Part shown: in pieces, positions 22,012-30,904 of the stretch
How the letters are laid out: each line of letters opens with the position of its first letter
How positions within the stretch are numbered: the stretch's first letter is position 1
DNA from: Thuidium tamariscinum
Taxonomy: Eukaryota > Streptophyta > Bryopsida > Hypnales > Thuidiaceae
Length of the DNA stretch: 64,000 bases
Direction of reading: 5' to 3'
NCBI GenBank assembly: GCA_947034885.2
Contig: OX344754.2
Location: 21,780,501-21,844,500, forward strand
Position numbers and translations under genes: made by a program
The notes under the pieces: generated by a model
What the model was told of the DNA's origin: nothing
Database searches by the model: none
What the model saw: the letters and a program-made list of their open reading frames with translations, nothing else

Positions 22012-22302
22012 GGGGAATTTCATTAAAATGGCGGTATTCAATGTGCCATTTTCAGACCGTCTAGTCTGAATCGTAAAAGTGACATCTAGGACAAGTATAG
22101 GTTTCATAAATATAAGACTTATATAGATTTCAAAATGTGCAGTCTGAAATGTGAAAGTGACATCTATGAAATCTATAGATTGCAGAAATCTAAAAATATA
22201 TAGATTTAAAAAATCTAGAAAGATTGTACATTTCAGACTGCCCAGTCTGACTTGTAAAAACTGCCCAAACTGAGAAATTTTGCCATTTGAACCAAATTGC
22301 CC
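22012..22302. mobile_element. MITE 'GGCAATTTC', copy 1
   Basis: The left end, GGAATTTCATTAAAATGGCG, and the right end, complement of CCATTTGAACCAAATTGCCC, form terminal inverted repeats of about 20 bp. The body holds two TCAGAC...GTCTGA palindromes (22051-22070 and 22233-22250). Length is 291 bp. It matches copy 2 (22949-23774) once that copy's insertion is removed (297 bp). No clear target duplication. Confidence 0.6.
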
Positions 22303-22948
22303 ATAGCTTCCAAATAACAAGATTGCACATGTTGAATCGGCGAGGTCGATCTGTAAAAAACTAAGCGATCCTTTCAGAGTTGAAAATGCCTACCTCATGC
22401 TCTAAGTACAAAGTCTTGTTAGTAATCCCAACTGTACAAACTTGGACATATATAATATTAACCTCATTATTGGCCAGTAAGTTGTAGAAGAATTCATTTG
22501 CACTTCAAGAGCATCCAATCATTCAAGTACTTCCTCCATCCCATGCATGTTACAATCAAATGATTTTATAGTGAATGTTCAAGTACAAAACATTCAAGTG
22601 AACGTGGCTATTAGAGATAAAGTGTCACACACAAATAACAATAGATTTTGATAATAAAAGAAGACCTCTTGCACAACTAGCCATCTACCTTGTGTTCCGA
22701 ATGATTTGTCCACAAATAGCTTGGAATTCAATAGATTCATTGAAAAGGTCAATGTCTTCTCAACTTTGATCCATTCAACTTCAAATTGCTATAAAAGAAA
22801 AATCAATTTTTAGAATTTTTTGATAACTAAAGTAGATAGTAAACTGAACTTCTTGTACTTCATTTCATTAGCTAATGTCTGAAACAAAAGAAATCATGTT
22901 CAATCCTAAAATCATGTTTACAACTCATTGCTAATGGAGACAATAAAT

Positions 22949-23774
22949 GGACAATTTCATTGAAATGGCGGTATTCCATGTGCCATTTTCAAACCACCCG
23001 GTTTGAATTGTAAAAGTGACATCTAGGGTAGTTATAGATTTGAGAAATCTATGACAAGTATATATATTTTAGAATATGTGGTCTGAACTATAGAAGTGAC
23101 ATCTAGGATTGTTGTAGATTTTAGACATCTAATAAAGATGGGTGGTTGCAAGAAAGACCAAATGATTTTGGTAGCGTTCTGCCAAAATTTTAGTTTTATG
23201 CGCTCAGTACTATAAGTACTATAGTACTATGAAATGAAACAATTTCAACCGTTGATCCTAAAAATCAACGACTAATAGTGCTTTTGACTACTTGTAAGTA
23301 TTGAAAAAGTACTATTTGAAAAAAAAGACATTTTGTCACAGACAATAGATACAATTAAATATAAATTAATAATAATTAAAAAATCACAAACAAAAAAAAA
23401 ATTAAAAATTGGCCATTTGTAAAGACTTGATAGTGATCACATTTCACCAAAAATTAGAAGTTGACAAATTAGCTAAATTGACATTTAATTATAAAATTAT
23501 TTTTCAAATTTAAAAAAAAATAACAAATCTCATACTTCCTGAGTTAGTCATCGTCAATAAAAATTTTAAGTCCATCAACTTCATTTTCCAAAAGTTACAA
23601 CTGATGGCAACTTTGTCACTTCAATTGTGATTCAAAATAGGACTGCTTTTAGTTTCTTGCAATTACCCAAATATAGATTTGAAACATCTAAGAAAGTTAT
23701 ACATGTCAGACTGCTTGGTCTGAACCGTAAAAATTGCCAAAGTAGTGAAATGGCGCCATTTTAACGAAATTGCC
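22949..23774. mobile_element. MITE 'GGCAATTTC', copy 2, split by a foldback-family element
   Basis: The left end is GACAATTTCATTGAAATGGC and the right end is the complement of CCATTTTAACGAAATTGCC. Without the insertion at 23140-23668 it is 297 bp. It has TCAAAC...GTTTGA and TCAGAC...GTCTGA palindromes at 22988-23007 and 23706-23723, at the same places as in copy 1. Confidence 0.6.
23140..23668. mobile_element. Foldback-family element ('GGGTAGTTGCAAGAAAC' ends), decayed copy
   Basis: The ends read GGGTGGTTGCAAGAAA and TTTCTTGCAATTACCC. Internal blocks (TTGGCCATTTGTAA...AGTGAT..C.TTTCACCAAAA) match the 1.09-kb foldback at 44742-45832. It is nested in MITE copy 2. Confidence 0.6.
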
Positions 23775-23849
23775 TATGTAACTAATGTAAGTAATTCAAA
23801 ACAAATGAAAAACTAAAAGGTACTAGTATTATAGGATGGAAGGAGTAAT

Positions 23850-24570
23850 TAGGAATGAATTCTCTTTCATAGGACAGGGGGCCTAACTTCCTTCACTTAT
23901 ACTAAAGGTGACCATGTAAGGGCTAGTCCGCCTTTTTCATAAGCTTCCGTGGACAAAAATATTTTTTGATCATTTCCAGAAAAAAAAAATAGTAAGACAT
24001 GGAACCTAACACAAGTGGTTTTGTATTTTTCCAAGCATTTTTGAATTACTTATAAAGTTTCAAAGATTTAGGGCATTAGACACCTATTTGTGACCATAGA
24101 TCTCCCAAAATTCGTCCACTTGCAACTTGTAAAGAGATGTGCAGAAATCAAAGACAATGATTGGCTCTTGCAATAAAATAAAAAAATTTCCTTAATGCAT
24201 TCAATTGCTATAGTGGTCCATTCAAGGATCACCCCATCTCCATTCTCTACCCAAAAATAGGGGCAGTTTGAAGAAGGTGGGCACTTTTAGAGCATACTAC
24301 CTTACACCATACACCATGATTCCCCTACGTGGCACACAAAGCAAGGCCAATACTTCATAGTACTTCTTGTAGGCTCTTGAAATAGCTTGGCATGTCAAGC
24401 CCTTCCAGTCTTCCAGGGAGTCCATCTAAGCATGGCGTGTGAACCGTAGTGCTTGTAAGTTAACCTTATCGTCAATACGTTTTCGACACGTTATTCATGT
24501 TACTTTCATGTCCTCAGCACTCGAATACTTTTCGACACATTTCGATATTTTTACAAAAGTGTCGTACAGA
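23850..24570. other. AT-rich spacer, no gene seen
   Basis: No exon, repeat or element end is recognised between the nested MITEs and the upstream region of P450 copy 3. Confidence 0.4.
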
Positions 24571-24891
24571 AGAGCATCATCACCACGTCAGGAATGCATG
24601 GTCATCCATTCGGGTTCTTTTATCCTGAATCATAGCTGTCTCACACACCTTATTCGCACAATTATGGAATGGATCTTTCATTAAACTGGCAAGATTTCGG
24701 CGCTAAAATTGCTACATATACGTACAAAACGGTCTAAAGTCTAGGATAAGTATTGATTCATGTTTTAGAACGTGCCTTCTGAAAGGTGCTAAAGTATTGG
24801 AAATGGACATTAAAGATATATACTAATCCACTTCGACTGAATTCAAGTCCTGGCAGCTAAGTCAGCAAAGGCTCTAGAGATTTCAATTGTG

Positions 24892-24899
24892 TATATAAG
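24892..24899 (+). promoter_or_regulatory. TATA box of P450 copy 3
   Basis: TATATAAG in the same context (CAATTGTGTATATAAGACG) as upstream of copy 2. Confidence 0.6.
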
Positions 24900-25009
24900 A
24901 CGTACACCCATACTCCAGGCACCCACAATCCGATATGCAAAGTTGGATTCATTCCAAGTCAATCTGAAGCAAACGATTGTACGTGCGGAGGAAATGGCTG
25001 TGTGTAGCC

Positions 25010-25315
25010 ATGGCCATGCTATGGTCAGTAGAAGTCAGGAACGCCGTGCTTGCAGTAGTAGTGGCGAGTGTGATTGTGTATCTCGTGATCTTCAAGTTTG
25101 TGAGAGCTGTGGTGTTGGAGCTAGACGCTGCGACTGCGTCGCATCATGACCAAGTAGGACGTGTGTGGACCTTTACTCAAGTTCCTACTGGGCTAGCCAG
25201 TACACGAACTTGGTGAAATTCTCCGAATCGTTTCCTGAAACTCTTGCCATGGATGACTTCGCCAATCTCTCGCCTGCAGTCTCGCCTCAGCATGCCATGT
25301 ATTTTCCTAAGTACG
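25010..25315 (+). pseudogene. Cytochrome P450 pseudogene, copy 3 (exon 1 only)
   Basis: Starting at the ATG that follows GTGTGTAGCC, as in copy 2, it encodes the hydrophobic N-terminal anchor and is then frameshifted near 25120 (inserted bases around GAGCTAGACGCTGCG). A TAG lies where copy 2 has Gln in MTKQG. The end of exon 1 (FSESFPETLAMDDFANLSP...FPKYG) is restored in another frame, followed by a GTACGC donor at 25316. No later exon is found; repeat DNA begins within 100 bp. The upstream region is conserved with copy 2, so this is a duplicated gene truncated later or during duplication. Confidence 0.8.
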
Positions 25316-25403
25316 GTACGCTTCTTCTCTGCATCATATCTCGTGGAAAGTGATTGACGCTTGAACTAATTTACTTTATATTTTGTATGACAGTCTGTAT
25401 ATA

Positions 25404-25545
25404 TGGGCAATTTCGTTAAAATGGCAATATTCCATGTGCCATTTTTCTTATTCCATGTGCCAGTTTGTTGTATTCCATGTGCCATTTTTTGATATTCCAT
25501 GTGCCACTTTGCGGTATTCCATGTGCCACTTTGCGATATTCCATA
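25404..25545. repeat. Tandem repeat (22-24 bp, five units) grown from a MITE end
   Basis: It starts with the end of the GGCAATTTC MITE (GGGCAATTTCGTTAAAATGG) and then repeats the next piece, TATTCCATGTGCCA plus a variable TTT-rich tail, five times from about 25427 on. The other MITE end is not found. Confidence 0.7.
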
Positions 25546-25559
25546 ATTATGGTACTTTT

Positions 25560-26520
25560 GAATGGAGGCGCAGAGGTTGAGGAAGATGTTGCATGGCGTA
25601 CCTTTATCTCCTTGCTTTCGTTGAAGTGGTGAGTACTGTAGAACTAGGTCGCCTCTAGAAGTGCAGCCCATCTACATAGAATGAAATGAGAAGTTGTCTT
25701 ACCTGCCTAGGCTGGCACATGCAAGCAATGACAATTTGTAGATACTCTTGAATGTGGCCCATCGAATTCTGAGAAGGTCCACAAGTGGAGGGGGGGCCTT
25801 GTCGGCTAGTCCCCTCCCCCCAATGAATGGCAGAGGGTGCAGTTGACGGAGACATCGTTACGGATGGAAATGCGGGCGTTTCTGACTCGAGTCATTGGCG
25901 AGGGTGCGGTCAAGGAGTACCGGATCGAAGAGACTGAGGTTCTATTGAACTGAAAGAACGTGAATAACTGTTGAAAACACCTACGAAGCAACTACATCTC
26001 GACTTCATCAAGCGGCTTCTCTCTGGGAGAGTTTTGTCAAATGTTGGCTTCAGTCCCCGATGTTGGCCCTTAGATCGATATGGTGACCAAGTTTATTAGA
26101 GTAGCCAAGACCCTAGTCTTTGTTTCTTTGGTTTGTTTCTCTTCAGAATCTATTTTTTTTATGGTTGTTCATTCTCTATGCAACCGCTTGGCTTTGTCGG
26201 TTTTGTGTTTCGGTTCTTTTAAGTGAAGTGCGGTTTTTCCATTTGCTCCCAGAAATTGAAGAACATGAAGTTGAAAACATAGTATTTCTTTGCACATGAA
26301 GGTCGGGAGTTGGTACAAAATGAGTTGAGGAACTCGGTTGTCCATATTTGCAAGACTACGTCTAGAAAAGTTTTCACAAAAAAGAACATACTATTGACGG
26401 GCTATCCATTTGAACGAACGATGACCGTGTGCTACTGTGTTTTGGTACGCAACGTTGAGGAGACCCCCTTTCCCAAAATAGAGCACACTTGTCGATGGTA
26501 TTCAAAGAAGCGCCCACTTG
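25560..26520. other. Unassigned DNA next to the DUF7869-like remnant
   Basis: Moderate GC around 25650-25990. There is no recognisable protein, and open frames are short and occur on both strands. It may be the 3' flank of the minus-strand remnant that follows. Confidence 0.3.
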
Positions 26521-26527
26521 GGGAGAT

Positions 26528-27420
26528 TCATGGTGATGGGGCTTGTTGTTCATCCTCTGCAATTCGGCGTAAATTATCCACGGCAAATTTAATTTGTTGT
26601 CGAGGAGCAACAAAAGTGGCTCCTTCATTTTTATGTGGTTTCCATGATGCCATGATGCTATCTGTCGAAACGTAGTCGTTTTGGGAGGCCTGTTTGTTGA
26701 CCTTCCATCTGAAATTGGACTTTGTATCCCACCCTGCGAACAGTCGTTGCATGTCCTTTGATGTTCCGCAGGGTAGGTGCCATTGCAGTAAGACCTCTCG
26801 AAAGTGGCTTTCTCCAGGATCGAACTGCGGATCTTCCACCGCTCGTCCGAGCCACACGGGCTCTACATGACCGTGTGCCGGTCTGACAAAAACGTAGAAG
26901 CCTGCATGAAGATCGGTGACTATGCTGTACGTCCGTGGTGGCCTCTCTTCGAGGATACTGATGTAGGGGTCTTCTTCCTCGAGTTCCTCACGCGTTCGCC
27001 CGTCTTGCATGAAGTCCGTCATGAAATCCCCTGGTTGCCTTGTTTGAGGCCAAAATCCCTCCTTCAATTTGTCAGAGTGGGGGGGGTCCAGTTCGCCTCG
27101 GTCACGCAAGGCATTTCTCACGGCGGTCCAATACGTGACCAAGTACGACATGCATGCTTTATATTCCACCGTCCCATCTTCTTGTGCTATGTCTGTCCAA
27201 TGTTGGATGTATCCGTCCAACCTACGTAGGATGTCGGCTTCCTTTGCCATTTTCGAGGGTTTGACGCTGAGTGGATCACCAGGAGGAAGACTGGGCTTGT
27301 GCTCCGCATCTTCTTTCCACAGCCTGACTCCTTCTTTGGGCAACCATGGAATGTCCGTGCATGCCAATTTGTATTGCATGATGGGCCACCCATTGTCGTC
27401 CATAAAGAATTTGTATTGCC
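26528..27420 (-). pseudogene. DUF7869-like transposase-type protein, C-terminal remnant
   Basis: An open minus-strand frame begins in the codons for RQYKFFMDDNGWP at the very edge of the element ending at 27424 and runs to a stop at 26528 (about 297 residues). It aligns over its length with the C-terminal third of the gene at 57712-60543: NGWPLMEYK; FVRPAHGHVEPVWLGRA versus AVRPAHGDPKPFWLARA; GWD.K..WR; and IMASWKP versus ILTAWKP. The catalytic-type core is missing because the upstream part is replaced by the inserted element. The frame is free of stops, so loss of the N-terminal part is recent or this part was selected for longer. Function of this C-terminal domain is unknown. Confidence 0.6.
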
Positions 27421-28849
27421 TTCTGTCGTACGCGCAGTCTAGCAGAAAGCACCGTTATCACACCCAAACGTGATAATATGACACAGAATATCGTCCCAGG
27501 AGATTCCAGACGTTACTAATAGTTACGTTCTCCGGTTTCTAGGTTTCCTAGCTTAAAACACCCAAGTTACTACTCTCAACTCGGAATACCAACTTGTCTT
27601 CCGGAACTCTTTTTCCGGATCCGTCTCTCAACTATGGCCGGATTCCTTTCTCGGATCCGGATTTCACTTCCACCCGGATCCGTCTCAATCCGGAATCCAG
27701 TTCCGTCACTCAATAATCGGTTTTTGATATCCCTATTTTACCCTCAAGGAGTCCTCTCTTGATCTTTAGAGGGGTAGGGACTTACCACTCGTAAACCTCA
27801 CGCTCTCTCCTTTTCAAACACAACACATAAAGACACCAAAATATATATCCGGTGTTGTATTAGGGGCGGATCCGGATCCTCACAACTTCTCGGATAGCTC
27901 TGGGCCAATCCGGTTAGCAGGTCACTCAAGACTACTTCACTTGCCCTTACTACAACGACAGATTAAAAGACCCTTAGACCCGAAAGGACGTACTTCCCTA
28001 GTTCTCCGGATAGACTCAGTGGTTGGCAGACCTTTCGGTGGACGGAACTTTCCTATGGCGGTTGCTTAACTCCGCACGAATCCACCCCTGTGTGAGCGCT
28101 CCTAACTCCACCCTCGAGCTAAGAGTCTTTCACACGGGTCCTGTGTCTAATCGAGTTTTCTTTCTAATTGGGTAAAAAAGAAAGCCTTCCAAGCAATGAA
28201 CTCTTTTAGTCACGTCTTTTGAGTTTTTCTAATCTAATTTCGTGGTTATAATTCTATCTATTCTATTCTAAAATTCAACCTAACGAGGCCCTACTCTATT
28301 CTATTCTATAGTTTTGCCTAAATCTAATTGCAAGCATTTGGTAAAAAGAAACTTAACAGTAAAATAATGAGAATGAAAATCAAATGTGAGCGGTTTACCT
28401 CCTCTGCGTAAATCTCCATGGTCCTGTCGTCAAACATCATCATGTGTAAATATTCCCCTACAACCTCGCCATCGAAATCATCCCGATTCTCCATCTAATC
28501 CATAGTAATTTCCCACAACTGTTGGTAAATTTTATCCTAATTAAAAGAAACCACTGGTAGTTATGTAGGTTCAAGTTGATTGCACATTCTCTCTTCAATT
28601 CCTAATTTATTGGTAATTGGAAAATGTTACAATATTTTGAATCTACTAAATAGTTCGAATGATTAATGGAAATCCTATCTAATTGTTAATATTATTATTC
28701 TTTGATTTATGATTTCGTCTTTTGAAATGAATTGAATTAGCAAATTAATTGAATTACGAATTTATCTGATTTTAAGAATTTTAAAATTTCACCTAATTTT
28801 GAAGTAATGAGTTGTTCTTTTGTTTTCTTTCTTTTGGCTTTCGTGAATT

Positions 28850-29165
28850 AATTAGAATTAAAATATTATCACCAAATCTAATTAATTCAATTTCTTTGTA
28901 ATTCCTAACGGAATTGGTTGTCAATTTGTCTTTTTAGTTTGGCTTATTAGAATTAATTTGAATAAAGAATTGCAACCAAATCTTTTATAATCCAATTAAT
29001 TTTAATTTCTTTTAAATTCCTAAAGAAATTGGTTGTCAATTTGTCTTTTTAATTTGTCTTATTAGGATTAATTTGAATAAAGAATTGCAACCAAATCTTT
29101 TATAATCCAATTAATTTTAATTTCCTTAAAATTCCTAAAGAAATTGGTTGTCAATTTGTTGTTTT
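28850..29165. repeat. 115-bp tandem repeat, about 2.7 units
   Basis: The unit contains ATTAATTTGAATAAAGAATT, GCAACCAAATCTTTTATAAT and AAATTGGTTGTCAATTTGTC. Successive copies start 115 bp apart (28952, 29067) with few differences; the first is more diverged. Confidence 0.8.
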
Positions 29166-29727
29166 CCTTTTGGCTTATTAGGCCTAATAAAACAAAACTA
29201 ACAAAATCCAAACCTTCTAAGAATCTAATAGCCAAAGAATGTAGAACATTCCAAAAGACCGAGAACAATTTCAATAGTGTTATTCCAAATAAATGGATTT
29301 TTTATTCCCAAAGGTCAATCCCCAAGAATAAAGAATCCCACTCTATAGTGTTATTCCAAGGAAATTAGTTTTTTAATCTAATTTGTCACGGTTAGGAATC
29401 TCACAACCTTAATCTTCCACCTAGTTCTCTTTCTTTCTCATTCTTGTTGTGCAAAAGTTGTTGCAATTTGGAGAGTTAGAGGATGGCTATGGCAGTTGAG
29501 TTGTCGATGGTTGAAGAAATTCTTTAGATGTTGCAAATTTTAAGTTTTTTGATGGAAAATTGAAGGGAGAGGTTGGGAATTTCCCTTCCAACTTCTTTTA
29601 ATTTGGTCAAAAATTTCAATGTTTGCAATGTCAATTGAACAAAAAAATATTTTGTAATGGTTGAACTTACTTGTAAAGTATGAGTTGTGGTTTCCTTTTG
29701 AGTTCCAATCTTAGATAAGCAATTTGA

Positions 29728-29830
29728 GCTCCTGGACTCTCGACTTCAGCTCCTGGACTCCCGAAATTGAGCTCCTAGACTCCCCGACTTGAGCTCCTGG
29801 ACTCCCCGACTACTGCTCCAGCGAGGCCCC
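29728..29830. repeat. GC-rich minisatellite, about 20-bp unit
   Basis: The unit GAGCTCCTGGACTCCCCGAC and variants repeat about five times inside the 4.35-kb insertion, in strong contrast with its AT-rich surroundings. Confidence 0.7.
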
Positions 29831-29987
29831 CGATTGCTGCTCCTAGCAAGGCTCCCACTCCCCCCCCGTATACGTGGCGGACGGTGGGTGGGCGGACCCC
29901 CTCCCCTTGCCCCTTCAGCTCCCGCCACGTGGCGCGGCGCAATTGGTGGGTGGGGGGGTCGTTCTCCCGTCAGTCTGAGTGCCAACT

Positions 29988-30050
29988 GCTCCTTCGGTGC
30001 TGGACTGGCTCTTTCGGTGCTGGACTGGCTCCTTCGGCGCTTGGACAGGC
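29988..30050. repeat. Second minisatellite, 20-bp unit, three copies
   Basis: GGCTCCTTCGGTGCTGGACT recurs three times with one to three changes. Confidence 0.7.
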
Positions 30051-30499
30051 TTTGAAAATTCACTCCATTTTTTGGGATTTTTGGACTTAACTAATTTTTG
30101 GATAATTAAAACTAACTAATCACTCAATTTTCTTGGGATTTTTAGGCTAGACTAACTCACTAACTTAATCAATTGAATTTTCTAGGATTTTTGGGCTAAA
30201 CTAAATACGAGGAGGGTTTTGACACACCACTTAATGACTCATCATTTTGGTGATACAACAACGTCTCGCTCTAATAGAACAAGAGAGGTAGTTAAGGTTT
30301 CCACCGGAAATGCTAATAAAGGGTTGTGAGTGAGATATCAAGTCTTCCCTTATTCTTAGCATATAACCAACCTTGTACTATCTCTTCAACTTCAATTGTT
30401 TGATCGAAATTACTTTTAAATTGGTTGTCAAGTTTCTTGTAAAAGGTTCAAGGCTCCGCCGTTTAAGAAGGTTCTAATAATATTTTGAGTACTTTAATT

Positions 30500-30625
30500 G
30501 CAAAAGGAGGTGCACATGACAATGCTTAACCGAACTTTCACTTTAAGTTTTCAAAATTTCCAGTATTTCAAGGTTTCGCAATCAAAGGAGGTACACATGA
30601 CAGTGTTTAAACCGAACTTTGATGC
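30500..30625. repeat. Direct repeat, two copies about 82 bp apart
   Basis: AAAGGAGGTGCACATGACAA and AAAGGAGGTACACATGACAG are each followed by TTAACCGAACTTT or TTTAAACCGAACTTT. Confidence 0.55.
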
Positions 30626-30841
30626 TTCACACTTGAAATTTCTACTCTAAGTAGCCAACAAAAGGTTGAAGATTATCCTCGAACACCATCTATTGAAACT
30701 AAAAGTAACTTGAAGGGGCCCTAAGCCTTCAAATTCCAACAAAATACATAAAACTTGGCCAAGTCTTTGGTCCAAGTAATGCTCCAGCCACGCTGGTAGC
30801 ACTTAAGTAAAATAACAAGTGTCGGTGCGAGAAATAAGGGT

Positions 30842-30904
30842 ACTGGCAACCTCGAGGGGGGCCCTTATATACTCGTGGCCGGGCCCCTCTCGATAATTGC
30901 CAGT
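30842..30904 (-). promoter_or_regulatory. Long hairpin enclosing a minus-strand TATA box
   Basis: The arms ACTGGCAACCTCGAGG...GGGCCC and GGGCCC...CTCGATAATTGCCAGT pair over about 20 bp. The loop holds CTTATATA, i.e. TATATAAG on the minus strand (30864-30871). It could be a promoter of the 4.35-kb insertion or the seam of a smaller element. Confidence 0.45.

Larger units (their letters stand above)
22530..23845. mobile_element. Possible Stowaway-like MITE hosting nested elements
   Basis: The left end TACTTCCTCCATCCCAT and right end (complement TACTCCTTCCATCCTAT) resemble Stowaway termini and are bordered by TA dinucleotides (22528-22529, 23846-23847). The interior includes two further nested elements. 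The call rests on the ends only. Confidence 0.4.

Noticed and set aside
25427..25545. CRISPR-like array
   Set aside because: The 22-24-bp units are contiguous with no unique spacers, and the context is a plant nuclear genome.
29746..30063. Open frames on both strands in the GC-rich patch
   Set aside because: They follow from the GC-rich minisatellites and lack stops for that reason. The product is repetitive and unlike any protein that I know.
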